A stretch of 64,000 nucleotides of DNA, from the NCBI GenBank assembly GCA_016748015.1, contig JAAOMT010000648.1, positions 48,659-112,658 of the forward strand. Reading direction: 5' to 3'. How positions within the stretch are numbered: the stretch's first letter is position 1; every line of letters starts with the position of its first letter. The notes beneath the pieces were generated by a model. It did no database searches and was not told where the DNA came from. It saw only the letters and a program-made list of their open reading frames with translations. Source of the stretch: Geosiphon pyriformis. Taxonomy: Eukaryota > Glomeromycota > Glomeromycetes > Archaeosporales > Geosiphonaceae. Shown here piece by piece: positions 1-11,880 of the stretch. The position numbers and the translations under genes are program-made.

Positions 1-1333
1 ATTCCTACTAACAGTTTGAAATTGACTAGCTACCAATTTCAGTAAACTGTTAAAGCACTTCCAGGCCTGAATAGAAAACGTTTTCCTTGATAAAATCCTA
101 TTTCTTTTATATTTCTTTTATTTTTCTTTTATTTTCTTATTACAATTATTAGGATAGCCTACAGACGAGATTCCTGTAGAAGAGTTGATTTTCACAGCAA
201 AGTAACTACACATTTTTAGTAAGCTTCCAGACAAGCAATTCTTGGGAAAGAGTTGACGTTTACTACAATGTAACTACATAAAGTAACTGGCAAAGAATTG
301 GCCATTCCACTTATAAGTCCAGCAGTTCAAATTATAGGAGATAATTTGAAAATAAATTCAGTTATCAGAGGTTTAAACACTTCTCATAATCGTGAATTAA
401 CAGCATTACAACAAACATACAAGAGCTAAGAAGAGACCAAAAAACCTCCAGTAACACCAGTGAGGAAAAATAAACAACTTGCAAATTAAAAATATAAGAA
501 ACAGAGTTGAACAAACAATATTAGAAAAAAAAGTCATAGATCTAATTTAAAATGAAAATTTCAATAAAGCTCAATATTAAAAAAAAGAAGATAATATTAC
601 TTATAGAAAAAGTATACAAGAAAATAGTAGAAAAAACAGATAGACCAATAAGATAATAGTAGCTAATATGTGAGCACATTGCTTGAGAAATTATAGCACA
701 TTGTTCAGGAATGTGAACAATCTCATAGAACCCAAATTAAGTATATATAACAAGAGCATTAGAAGCAGAAAAGACAGAATTGATACCAAGATCTCCTTAT
801 TAAAACATCTTAGTTAGAATCATCAATATCAATAAATAATTATTCATTATATAAATTACTCTCTTCACTATTAACACTTCATGTTAATAGTATCCAATAC
901 TTGATTACACTGAAACAATAATTCTTGATCATGGCTATTGATGAGATACTAACTTTTTTGCCTTGGCTTATTGTTTTTATTTTTTATTTTTTTATTTTTT
1001 TATTTTTTTTGTTGTTAATTTACTAATTGATTAAAAAATTAATGCACAGAGTATTGACATCAGAATATAGTACTGATAAAAGACTCAGGAATAAGAGTAG
1101 ACACTCATAATTGAAGATAGCTTACCAAGAGATTGCTGGCCACCATGCCAAGAAAAAAATTGATGGAATTGTAATTCTAGAAAATAATGAATAACAACAA
1201 ACAACTATTGAATCTCTGTCTATTATATAAAGAACTCCACCAAAATTTTCAGATATTACCAACTATTTTAGTGATTAAGCACCAAGTTACAGATGTATTA
1301 TTTGATTTGAGACTTCAAATATTATCTGTAACA
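1..1333 (+). mobile_element. G0: 3' end of a degraded Ty3-type LTR retrotransposon
   Basis: From about position 460 to 1333 this stretch aligns by eye with the reverse complement of 59964-61000 (G3). Shared blocks include the region around 660-730, the TATA-like GTATATATAA near 733, and the end of the LTR. The right end reads CTGTAACA, the expected inverted partner of an LTR beginning TGTTAC, and the next bases return to LINE-A RNase H coding sequence. Positions 276-470 read as a protein fragment and 470-650 as the C-terminal part of the extra ORF described for G3, both broken by stops. Positions 1-450 also match 30721-31148. The left end lies outside the window, so no target duplication can be checked. 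Confidence 0.7.
470..655 (+). pseudogene. Remnant of the post-pol ORF of the G0/G3 family
   Basis: One frame reads INNLQIKNIRNRVEQTILEK and onward, which matches the G3 reading of 60790-61272 nearly residue for residue, then continues through NENFNKAQY. Three stops fall at the same codons as in G3: after NQ (TGA here, TAG in G3), after LI (TAA here, TAG in G3), and after AQY (TAA in both). I do not recognise the protein. The Lys/Glu/Gln-rich stretch could be a coiled coil. The sequence upstream of 470 is open in another frame and does not align with G3. Confidence 0.5.
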
Positions 1334-4300
1334 ATATCATTTCAGCAGAATTAGCACTCTTTAAGAACTTATTTGTGTAAATCTTAATATAATTAGACCA
1401 AATCTTTATTAGATTATTATAAACATCAGAGAATGTCTCAAATTCTAATACATTTAGCACCAACAATTCAGAAGTATTAGCAAACTTAATCTTTAAAAAA
1501 ACATACTTATTCATAAACTCAGCTGCCAGAGTAAACCAATAAAATACAGAGTTTCTTGGATCCAATCTCTTCTACCATCAAAATGTTTTCCAGTTCATCA
1601 CCTTTCCTTTTTTGTTCAAAAGTCTATCACCAAAAGCAACACTAAATCACTTCAAAAAAAGAACAGAATTGTAATATAAGGAACATTTTAAGATGTCAGA
1701 CATCAGAAATCTGTCAGATCCATAAAAAACACTAGGCAAATTGTTTATTAAAAATAGCTTATTTTCCATAAAGATTTTTACTACACCAGCCAAAAAATTA
1801 TTCACCAAACTAACCCACAACTTAACAAAAATACTGTAAAAGATTCAAAAAAAACCATTCCAGAACTTGTAAATCCAAAAATCTATGTTCAAATAAACAT
1901 CCAAAAATGCCATAAGCATTGAAAAAAAAAACCAGTGAGACCAACTTTCTTTCAAATTGCATTTGCTCAAAAGGTTTTAAACCATACAAAGAAGAATGAT
2001 ACAAAACTTTACTGAAAAAATCATATGGCAAACCAACCCTAAATTTAAGACTTTTTCTAATTATAATGTCCTACTTGTGACACAAACTTGATGAAACAAA
2101 ACTAAACTGCATCTGATAGCTAACTATGAGCTAAAAAACATCTGAAACCAAGTAAGAAAATTGTTTATCTGTAATAGCTTTTTTAAGCACCACATTAAAG
2201 AAAAATTAACATTTATATAAGCTTAAGCCAAATTAGGCTTAGAGAAACTCTCTGTAAACAAAAAAATGCTCAAGTATCTGTGTAATTTACTCTGTTTAGC
2301 AATTGAAATTGGCAAATTATTAATCAAAAGTGAGGTGGTCTTGACACTCTAATTGATAAAAATAGTTACTGTCTTATTATTATTAATGGAAATGTTATTA
2401 ATAACAAAAAACTTATTGGTAATATCTAAAATGTTCTGTATGAAAGTTTGACAGCTCTCAACCCAAATTGTGTTATCAACAAAAACACCAGCAGCCAAAA
2501 AAAAAGTTTTCCCTTTAATAACCTCAACTTTGCCAGTTTTTGTCACAAACTTTATATTAATACAGTAATTACATAAGTGTTTATGTCTCTTAACTTCACA
2601 CAAAAGCAAATCATAGAATATTTGCTAAAGAAGAGAAAAAAAAATCTTATCTTAATCTAAATTATTACGATCTTATAACTATTTAAGAATCTAAAATCTG
2701 TTATTATTTTGTTGATCTAATCCTTATGAATACTACCAAAAAACTTGATAAACTAATTGCATATCTTAATACAGTGCAAATTAATCTTCAAATAATGCTA
2801 ATCTACTGAATTATAAGCTTTGTACATGTTCTATAACACCAATCAAAGTTTTCTATTCTTCTTTAAAGCATTCTCAACAATTAAACCAACAGCAAAAATA
2901 GGAGACTAAGTCAAAGTATTTTTCAATACCAAAAAATTATCACCACAAAAAACATTAAATCTGCTACATGCTAACAATATTCAATTAGAAAAAATCTTAA
3001 ACAAGATTTTTTAGGTAGTTTCAATCAGTACAATAGGCCTAGTATTGGTTAAGACATTATTCCATTTATAAAGTTTTGAGATCATTGAAACTCATGTTCT
3101 CTTTCAAGGAATTGGAATTGCATCCAAAATTAAGCATAAATTCAATAACTTTAAAAGACAAGCCAACATTTTATTACTATAGTGCTTCTAAAGTTCATTA
3201 GGTATCTCTAATAATCTGACAGTTTTATTGATTGACAAATCATTAATAACCAAAAACAGCTCTTTTATATCAATTTTCTTTATCATACCAGAAAAAACAT
3301 TATCATTAACATAATCCAAAGGCATATATTAATAAGACTAAAGATCAGACATTTTTGGAAGCACTGTCTGCTTCCTTGTTTACTTTTTTATAATCTCATC
3401 TACTTTAAGCTTTACCTTATCAGACTTGATTATCAACTTATCTTCAACTATCAAGTAATCCAAAACAATCTTGCAAAATAGATATTTAAGAATACTTTTG
3501 ATCATTTGCCCCTTGTCAAAACAAAAATTTTCTATGTATTGGTCAATTACTTTCCTAATGGCTGTATTTTTAGATGTTTTTAACTTAAAATACTTGGATT
3601 TCTGATACTTTTTTCTAATTATTGACAAGTGTTTGACCAGATCTATTAAACTTACATCAATCAGAATCATGTTAGCAATCTTAGATGCCTCAACTTTATC
3701 AATATCCAACCAAATTCTAATAAGACAGTTAAAATCTAGAAGATCTTCAAAATTCCAAACTTTTACAATTTTTACAATAAGTAGCTTCAATTTAAAAATT
3801 TTTGAAGATTGTTTGTTTTTCAAACAATCATATTTACTATATCAATCTCTAAAAAACACCACATTAGTAGCTTATATTATAATATTTTTTAGCATTATCC
3901 ACATTGTATTCAAATTACCATTGTTTTTTGCATTTTCAAATATGTTTAACTTTATTAATAACTCAGCAAAAAATCACTTTTTAAAATGCAATCAATGAAT
4001 TTCATCTGCATTTCTCAACTTGAATTTTTACTGGTTTCAATTGGTTTGTTTGCAAACACTATTAAGATAAGTATTTAAGAGTTTTTTCAACTTAATTACA
4101 ACCAAAACTGCCTTATAATCTGTATCAAAAAACTCTGACACATTATCAACTTTATGCAATATAATTGTAAATACCAATTTTTCACTTACAAAAACAAAAT
4201 CTAGTACCTTTTTAATGCTGTTACCAGAAGATTTTTACACTTTTCAATGCAAAATTTACAACATATACAATGAAAATTAACATCAAAATCATGTGAAAAA

Positions 4301-4819
4301 AACCTATATCATTGCACTTAATCAACAAAATCAGCCGGCAATTTGAGAATAAATAATCAGCAATCAATTCAATTACAACAAAGAAATATGGCACAATCCA
4401 ACAGTTTAACTAAGTTGGATACAAAGAAATCTTGGCAAACTAAAAAACACCAATGGAAATGAATGATTAATGCATGTAATCAGATAACAACAGGTTTTAT
4501 TATGCTCTAAAATTCTCATATGCCCTTATTGGAACAATCTAACATTCCAGATTTGCGATTAATGATTAAAAGTAGTTACCAAGAAATGTAATCAATTGAT
4601 CTACTTCTGATTATGTTGATTATAATCACAATTGGTATCATTGATTTACAATCAATGTTCTAGATTCAGCCATCTAAATTTGATTATCTAAATTACTAGC
4701 TCTTAAATGAATAACAGGATGAGTAAGCTCATCATAAATTGATTAATTAAATGTATATAAATAATTGATATATTTTAAATATTTCTAATATAGTATGTAG
4801 ATTTGATGTAATTTAGCTA

Positions 4820-4831
4820 TATATATAGCCC
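4820..4831 (+). promoter_or_regulatory. Putative TATA box of the solo LTR
   Basis: TATATATATAG lies about 600 bp into the LTR, upstream of a more GC-rich stretch. The position suits a U3/R boundary. The assignment is weak because the background is AT-rich. Confidence 0.3.
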
Positions 4832-4954
4832 TTCTGTCAGCTCAGGAAAGTATTAGTTCAATATTGAACCAACTCTTTACTATAGTTTTATAGTGAGCAG
4901 TTAGTTTTTTTCTCTACTTCTTACACTTTTTCTCCCTTTTTTATGCTCTAAATA

Positions 4955-5106
4955 CTTGTCATCACAATCTCAAGTATGTCTTCCCATATTCCTTATCACT
5001 ATTTGGAATTATGTTGTTTATAATCTTTTACTTACTTGTTATCACTATTTCAAGTTGTTCTATTACTTCCAATCTTTTAAATTATGTGTTATCACTATTT
5101 CACATT
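4955..5106 (+). repeat. Four degenerate copies of a TTATCACTATTTCAAGT motif in the solo LTR
   Basis: Related 17-21-bp blocks begin near 4955, 4991, 5034 and 5085, roughly 36-50 bp apart, with TATCACTATTT as the shared core in three of them. They sit just downstream of the putative TATA box. Whether they are regulatory or simply a local duplication cannot be told from one copy. Confidence 0.5.
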
Positions 5107-6203
5107 AAGTCTTGTTTTACTGAACAAGTTGTTAAATATAAAAATAAGTAATAAAGTATTATATTATTAGAGAGTGGTCTCAACAATAAAAAGTTTAAGC
5201 AAAATCTATTTTAGTTATGTTTGACTTTCATAATTCCTTTTATAATTCCTATAACTTCATTTTTAAAGCAGGCATTTGAACACTACATCTTTTCGATAAC
5301 TAATTGAAAAAATTCTGGTTATAATTTTCTTAAGTAGTTTTGGTTTTTTCTTGTTGCTGGTTGCACTTCTGATACATATAAAAAGATGTGACTTCTTTTT
5401 TCCCTTTTTCTAATACCTAAGACTGATTCTTGCCTAAAAACAAATAATAATGACAATACTTTCTTTCACTTTTAATAACTTTATTATGTACCCCTTTTGC
5501 TTTCCCACCTATTGAAATAGTCTATACACTCATAATATGCTATAGTTAGTAATATAATCATGGTAATGTGTGTTCTAAGTGAAAGTTATTGTCATTGCTA
5601 AGAAATTACAAATCTGTAGCTTTCACCTGGTAACAATGCTCTTAAAATTGCTTTAAGTAGAAGCTTTAGTCAATGAATATCTACTGAAAGTATTAACCAG
5701 ACCCAAATTCAAACAGAACTTAAAGCTTGCACTCCTCTTAGATTTATTTTTATTAAAGTTACTACTAACAACTGTGAAAGAGCTAGAATTAACTGCTTTA
5801 AAGATTATGGAGTTAATATCAGAAGCTTGGCTAAAACATATACTAATAAATACACTAGCATATAGATCCAAAATCATAACCAAAAGCTTGTTTTTAAACA
5901 AAAAATGCACAGAAATCAACTAACACAGAATCTTATCCACTTTTAAAACATACTGAGCCAAAGAATTGTTCATAATTATGGCAATCTCAGCACCAAAAAA
6001 ACCTACATCCAAACCAGAAATGAAAACCTGAATTCTATCAAACTTATTCATAATTCACAACCTAATATTAGATCTTAATTTTGTTTCTATAACAATTAAA
6101 ACCATATTTCCTGATTTTCTATGCCAATGAACAACATCTTTCTGCTTGGCAAAAACATTGATACTTTGAACATTGCATGTAGTGACTTTTTAGACCAATT
6201 CAC

Positions 6204-8055
6204 TTATTGATGGAAAAAAAATACCAGAAAACCCAGGCCAATACACAACAGATTTAATTTCACCAGAATTGAACCAACAGGGGCTTTAAGAGCCACCAAT
6301 TTCGACTCCAAGCACTCCATTTTAGTAGTCAAAACTTTCAAACTACTTGAACCCAAAACTAGAACACTAGATAAAACAGAAGAAGGAAACAAAAACGGTA
6401 ACTTGGAACCATCTAAAATCATATTTGCACTTAAATTTACATTGGTAGCCAATAAAATAGCCAAGACATAAGAAGAGAAAAGAGAAGCTAGAAGCACTAA
6501 CTCCATATTATTGAGTTTGCACATTAACCCAGAAATCTAATTCATTAAAAACTTCAGAAAATATTCCAAAAAAGCTAACTGAGTATTTAATAATGGGACA
6601 TCAGTTGAGATGGAAAAAAAACTATTACTCAAATCTAAAGCATTAGATAAAGGAAAACCAGAACCAAAACTAAAATAAGAACCACCAAAAAAAGAAGCAA
6701 GTAAGACTATTTATGTCTAAGACTTGCCACTAAAAGCAGTAGAATAAGAAATAGAAACACTTTTTTTTGCATACAACTTTGTTAACTGAAGATAACATTC
6801 TTCTGAAACAACTCTTTTAATGGTTTTTAAAGGCTTAGAAATGAACATAATCAGTATATTATATTTCAAAGCAGAATGACCAAAATGTTTATACTTCTTA
6901 CAACAAACCAAATCTAATCTAGCCCAAGACAGTTTTACTTTACCAAAGACAAACTTTGTACAAAAAACTGAATCCAATTTTTTATCAAATTCAAAGCTAA
7001 CCACAGCACAGCAAATCCTATTGTCTGTATCCAATAAACAATTTATGATGCAAGTTTTCTTACTAGTCCTTTTTAAAAGAGTTCCAAGATTATGTACAGT
7101 TATTCTTACTAACAAAGTAAATAAAAGCACCCTAAACCAATTTTTTAATGCCCAAATATTACAATCTCTTATGGTTTTGACTACATGCACAAAATTTTTC
7201 CTGATAAAAAATGACTATCTTATGGCCAATAGATTAGCTTGACTTGATTCGGCAAATTTCACCATAGTCTTTTATTATATTCCAATTAACTGAATTTTGA
7301 TTGACACAATTTAACCAAACTCAACAACTGCAGTGATGATTATTTTTTTAGACATATTCATAAGAATTTTCTTGATTATTACAGCCCAATCTGAATGCAT
7401 TCTTTGTCTTTTGAAATCAGTATTTATGATAATCTCTTTTTTTTTAACCAATAATATGGCTTTCTCCATGCTTTTTTTTAAAGTGAAGATAGATCTGATA
7501 ATCTTTTCAAATTTTAAGGAGATAGTAGCTCTTCTTAAAACCATTGACTAATAAGAACAATTTTTTAACAACTTGAATTTTTGCTATAACAGATTTTTTT
7601 TCTATAGCACTAAGATTAATATTAAAAGCAAAAAATTTTTTAATAGACACTTCAACTTGAATTTTGATAATTTTTGAGTCAATTCACTTTCTGTCAAAAA
7701 ATATCTTAAAAGGAAGAGAGAGAATTCTATTATCTTTATTTATGTTATAATCGATTGAGCTGAAAAAAGAGTTACAAACCAGATTAGTATTAATTTTTTT
7801 AGCTTTAGGGATGTTTGTTGCTAAACTGAGAAGAGAATTATTGTCAATACCAAATATAATATCATCATTTTCACTATTGCCAAATACACTGTCTATATCT
7901 GAATATATATTACCACCAGGACTAGATTTGGTTAAGAAAATATCTCTTTTGTCTTCTAAATACTTAACATTACCAACTAAAACTTTTTTCTTTTAAAAAA
8001 AAGAACTCCCAATAGGACTATGAAGAACCTTCTTAAACGTCTTTTTTTTAGACAT
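6204..8055 (-). pseudogene. LINE-A ORF1 (nucleic-acid-binding protein), dead
   Basis: It starts at the ATG conserved in all six copies, here followed by Ser-Lys-Lys-Lys. Blocks match LINE-1 ORF1: the DWAVIIKKIL region at about 7440, the WFRVLLFTLLV region near 7130, a damaged CCHC knuckle near 6890 in which the last Cys is Tyr, the LTKLYAKKSVSISY block near 6750, and the C-terminal Leu/Val-rich segment at 6524-6204. Stops and frameshifts separate these blocks. The likely role in the family is an RNA-binding chaperone of the LINE transcript. Confidence 0.75.
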
Positions 8056-8149
8056 AGCATTGCCTAAAGCAGCAGCCAGATTCATCACAAAAGAATTATT
8101 TGATTAAGAAATATTTGTAAAAAATAGCAAAAAAAAAATAATAACTTTT

Positions 8150-8207
8150 TTTTTCAAAAAATTTGCTCTTTTAAAAAATTTGGAAATAAGAAAGAAAGAA
8201 GTTTTTT
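8150..8207 (-). promoter_or_regulatory. LINE 5' leader inverted repeat (LINE-A copy)
   Basis: The outer arm AAAAAACTTCTTT (minus strand, 8207-8195) is intact. The inner arm has decayed to an A-run followed by GTTATT. It marks the 5' end of LINE-A, 15 bp from a fossil LTR. Confidence 0.6.
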
Positions 8208-8222
8208 ACTTTTATAAACTAT

Positions 8223-9026
8223 TATTATAATTTAAAATTTATTAAAAATCATAAATAATATAAATTATTCAATCATAATATAGTATAATAAAAATTTTAA
8301 AAAAGTAATAATTTATATTACAAAAATTATTAAATAATATTAATAACAAATATTATCTTGTAATAATAATAGTTAATATTATTAATAATAAAATATTATA
8401 ATATATTATCTTATATAATTACAAATATATATATATAATAATTTTAATATTGAAAAAAAAAATTTTAACTTTTATTTATATATTTTATTTTAATATTATC
8501 TAAATAAAATATTTAATATTTAAATAAATTTTTAATTAATTAAAAAATAAATTTTTAGCATTAAAAATCAAATTATTGTTACAAATTTATTATAAAATTT
8601 ATTTGTACTTATTTTTAAATAAAATTATTATTTATTAGTTGAATTATTTAGAAAAATAATTTTTGAATAAAATTACTTATGTTATTATTAATTAAAAAAA
8701 AATATTAAAAAACATTAATATTAAAAAAAAACATTTTTATAATAATACTATTAAACAATTTTTACAATTGTAAATGTTTCACTAATAAAAATACTATTAA
8801 TTATTTTAAATAATAAAAAAATTGTTATCTTTTTACTCTTTATTTTAGTTGTAATTATAAAAATACAGAAAAAAAGAAATTTATTTTTAATTTTTATTAT
8901 TAATTTAATAAATTATTTATAATTTTTATTAATTTATATAATCTAATATAATTAAATACTATAAATTATATATTAAATTAAAATATATAATATTAAATAT
9001 TCTAACAAAATAAAATAATTTAAAAG
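8223..9026 (+). mobile_element. Fossil solo LTR of the G2 family, almost stripped of G and C
   Basis: The stretch aligns along its length with the G2 LTR (46877-47742). An 18-base block TATTCAATCATAATATAG is identical, and the first 26 bases differ from the G2 LTR almost only by G to A and C to T. Further collinear blocks match the G2 LTR near its palindrome, its AAGCGCTAAAG segment, and its last 40 bases. No gag-like sequence could be seen after it, so I call it a solo LTR; the right boundary is approximate. Confidence 0.65.
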
Positions 9027-10240
9027 TTTTAATACTTAAAATTAATATTATTCATTAAAATATTTTTGCTTAAATTATAATTAATAAAAACCAAAAAAAA
9101 TTATTTATTATAATATAAATTAATAATTTTAAAATTGGTTTTAATATATAAAATTTTAAAAATAGTTTAAACAAAATTTTTTTGAGTTTTAAATTAAAAT
9201 AATAATATTATAATTAAAAATATTAATTTTTTACATAAATTATAACTTTTAAAAATTTTAAATTAGTTGCAATTTTTTAAAATTTAATATATTTTATTAT
9301 TAAATACTATTTAAAAAAACAAAATATTTTTGTTAATATATAACAACAAATTTAGAAAAATTTTCAAAATAAAAACAACAAGTTTTAAAATTTGTAAAAA
9401 ACAAAACAACAAAAAACATTTAGACAAAAACTGGTTATTTTTATTAAATTTAAATTAATAACAACTATTTTTAAACATATATATATATTATAATTTGTAA
9501 TAATAATTAGATTATATTTAATAAAATATGCTAATGTTTTTTTAAATGCTTTAAATTATTAACCAATTAATACAATTAAAAATATTTTAAAATTTAAATT
9601 AATTAATTATAAAATAAAACAATATATTTTTTATAAATTAATTACAAATAATTAATAACAAAAAATTTAAGTAATCGTTTTGATTTTATCAATTTTTTAT
9701 TTTGGTTTTATGAAAATAACAAAATATATATGACATTTTAAAGTAAATATTGTGTTTTTTATAATATCAAATTAAAAACATTAAAATTTTATTTATGTAT
9801 TTGTATAAAATTATAACAAGTTAATTAAAATAAAATTCTTATTTTTGAAAAACCTGTTTTAAATAATATATTAAAATGCATGAAAAAAGATTTTATAGTT
9901 TGTAATAATTGATAATATTGTATTTTTTTGTAATTTTTTAGTTGTTAATTTTAATGTTAGATTCTCAATTACAGTTTGAATTTTATAACATAATAACCAA
10001 ATGCATGCCATAAATAACAGATAATATAAAATATTATCTAACCAACAATTAAAGCATCCAAAACAAGTTTTTGTTAAATAAATATTTTAATATACATATT
10101 GATTAAATATATAAAAAAAATTTTTTACATTTTAAATTAAATTAAATTAAATTATGAAACGCATTGTTTTTTGTTAGTTTTTACTAAAAAAAATCATTAG
10201 ATATTAATTTGGAAAACAATTTAACTCATTCTTTAAATGA
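9027..10240. other. AT-rich spacer, no gene seen
   Basis: Almost pure A/T sequence with homopolymer and TA-rich runs. No ORF of substance, no tRNA-like block and no convincing match to the other elements was found. Given 8223-9026, it is probably old repeat sequence too degraded to read. Confidence 0.6.
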
Positions 10241-10460
10241 TAATTTTTCAGCACGAATTAAATATAAATGTTTGGGAATTTGAAAAATTTTATGATGAAA
10301 TATTTGTAATGAACTCATGTTTATCTCAAAATGGATGATTAACCAACTTAGTATTAATCACCCAAATTGGTGCGAAATATTACATAATCTCGAAGTTATC
10401 CCGCAAGTCCAAACATAGTTAGATGCTTAAAAAATTTTCGTCTCGAAAATGATGCCTTAA
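10241..10460 (-). other. Probable 3' untranslated region of the desaturase gene
   Basis: Base composition stays closer to the gene than to the spacer down to about 10240, suggesting transcribed sequence. No clear poly(A) signal can be singled out in this AT-rich background. Confidence 0.35.
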
Positions 10461-11652
10461 TCAGTCTTTCAGCTTTTTTATTTTTCGCAACTGCTGACGC
10501 CCTCTCTTATGATCTTCGACAGTGCGGCCTACTCGGCTTTGAGGCCCAAATTGTTTCTGTGTAACAAAATTGTAATGTACCATAAACCATGAAGTATGGA
10601 AAGCAAGATTGTCATAGAATTCAGATGCAATCTTCCGGACCGCTGGCAATTTTGACCAGGGGATCTATAAATAAGTAGAGGTATAGAATTTAAAATTTTA
10701 TCTCGAATAGCGCTTCGATCTCATCTATTGAAAATTTCGATTTTTCTACCTTTGTAAAATCATGATGCTCATTATGGTAACCAATATTCATAAAAAAGTA
10801 GTTCAAAATTCCATAATATGAATATGTCTCTTGTCCATCATCAAATGTATAATGTTCTTGAATAAAATGTGCGGCCGCAGGATGTACACCATATCCAAGC
10901 CATAGCGATAAGAATAAATAAATAAGACCTCTAAGTCCGCAATACTTGTATATCAAGAAATCTGTAGTAATTGTAAAGATCCAATTCACATACTCCCAAA
11001 ATTGTGGCGGTTTTTGCATTACTAGACCGCGAATAACATACATTGCTGGATATATGTTTAACCAGATAAATTTCAAGAGCGCGTTGCCGCGAATAAGTTT
11101 TCTCTCCCAATCTAGTGGCAAGTCGGGATCCATACCTACCACACCTTGATAAGTATGATGTTCGAGATGGTAACGTCGGAATGACATTGCAATTGGGAAT
11201 GGTAAACCAATGTTGGCAATGAGACCGATTATTCGATTCTGAAATCTTGTAGGTGCGGCGAGACAATGAGTCGTCTCGTGTATTATTACCCCATACAATT
11301 GTGTAAGTGACGCGCCGACAACATAAGAATATAACAGCATAGTCCAATTCCAATCGAGCAGAATCTGGCCAAATACATATGCAGCCACCACCTGAGCTGT
11401 GGCAGCAATTAAAGTAATAGGAATGGTAGTAATGTCATAACCATAAAACTTCTCAATCTCGGGGTATTTTTTCAGAATGGTAATCTTCCGCTTCATGTGC
11501 GGTTCGTCCAGATCATCGGTTGCAATATCCTCGTCAACATATGGTATAGATTTTTTCCAATCACCAAGATAAAGGGGGTGTCGATAATCAGGATTGTCGT
11601 TTTCTTTGTCCGGTAAAGGGATATCCCTCGCGATATCTGTGAATGGTGGCAT
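10461..11652 (-). CDS. Sphingolipid (dihydroceramide) delta4-desaturase, two exons
   Basis: Integral membrane, presumably ER, di-iron enzyme that introduces the delta4 trans double bond into dihydroceramide to make ceramide (DES1/DEGS family knowledge). Exon 1 is 11652-10750 (301 codons) and exon 2 is 10664-10461, giving 368 residues, close to the usual 320-380. The three His boxes are present: HETTH at 125-129, HLEHH at 162-166 and HNEHH at 293-297. The N-terminal DEPHMKRKITILKKYPEI and C-terminal IPWSKLPAVRKIASEFYDNL segments are typical of the family. Hydrophobic stretches near 77-115, 143-156 and 221-252 fit membrane spans. The ATG at 11652 is the first in the frame; an upstream TTG is not needed. 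It is the only host gene seen, with no stops or frameshifts, so it is probably functional. Substrate preference is inferred from the family. Confidence 0.93.
10665..10749 (-). other. Spliceosomal intron of the desaturase gene (85 bp)
   Basis: The donor AAG|GTAGAA (10750/10749) and acceptor TTTATAG|ATC (10665/10664) leave exon 1 and exon 2 in phase 0. They join HHDFTK to IPWSKLP, which matches the family pattern HHDFPNIPW. Reading through the intron would replace the conserved C-terminus with an unrelated tail and a stop. The intron is AT-rich, as expected. Confidence 0.9.
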
Positions 11653-11880
11653 GAGTATCTGAAGGTATTCCTTTTTCAAGACTTCTAAAAACTAAAACTA
11701 TCTTAAAGCTTTAAATTTTCAAGGAAAAGTGAAGGACGAGGGATGGTGTGAAAACCGAGAACTATTCGCTTCGAGTTTGGATTGTCTTATGATGGTACCA
11801 AGAAAATTTCAGCCACTGAATGTTTAAATTGGGGTTAGTTCCACCAGTTTAGGTTTTCTCGATTCAAAATTACGGTTTTT
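11653..11880 (-). promoter_or_regulatory. 5' flank of the desaturase gene
   Basis: Mixed-composition sequence upstream of the start codon, unlike the AT-rich DNA beyond about 11880, so it probably holds the promoter and 5' UTR. No TATA box or other defined element could be identified. Confidence 0.35.

Larger units (their letters stand above)
4219..5635 (+). mobile_element. Solo LTR (1,417 bp) inserted in LINE-A
   Basis: The ends are a perfect 7-bp inverted repeat, TGTTACC and GGTAACA, flanked on both sides by the 4-bp direct repeat ATGC (4215-4218 and 5636-5639). Removing it with one ATGC restores the LINE-A reading SNFKSIKKVLDF, equivalent to SNSRGVKKTIDYIF of the other copies, so the insertion is precise. 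No coding sequence, primer-binding site or second LTR lies inside, which fits a solo LTR. A TATA-like TATATATATAG near 4820 and an AATAAAG near 5148 suggest U3-R-U5 order on the plus strand. A short LTR-only non-autonomous element is the alternative. Confidence 0.8.
1334..6200 (-). pseudogene. LINE-A ORF2 (endonuclease-RT-RNase H), dead
   Basis: Pieces of the ORF2 polyprotein appear in order on the minus strand. The endonuclease is at about 6050-5640, where the GDFN motif reads SSNFNKN, and resumes at 4218 on the far side of the inserted LTR. The region between endonuclease and RT is at 4200-3380. The RT FVDD box is changed to FVDN at about 2480 (Asp to Asn). The RT tail is at 2030-1820 and the start of RNase H at 1565-1334. 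The Trp codon before IFYD is TAG (2625-2627), and the Trp of the RWKKLD motif is TAG (1572-1574). The coding potential is gone. Confidence 0.8.
1334..8207 (-). mobile_element. LINE-A: non-LTR retrotransposon, 3'-truncated and interrupted
   Basis: Read on the minus strand, it starts with the family 5' leader (8207 downward), then ORF1 (8055-6204), then ORF2 from about 6200 to 1334, where it runs into the G0 LTR in the middle of RNase H. It is split by a 1,417-bp LTR at 4219-5635. It is the most decayed of the long copies, with many stops, several frameshifts and substitutions in catalytic motifs. By ORF1 it is of the alpha type (as LINE-1 and LINE-3), and by its RT and RNase H it resembles LINE-1 and LINE-2. 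Confidence 0.85.

Noticed and set aside
10931-11353. Open frames overlapping the desaturase gene in other frames, including a plus-strand one
   Set aside because: They are shadows of the desaturase coding sequence and show no motif of their own.
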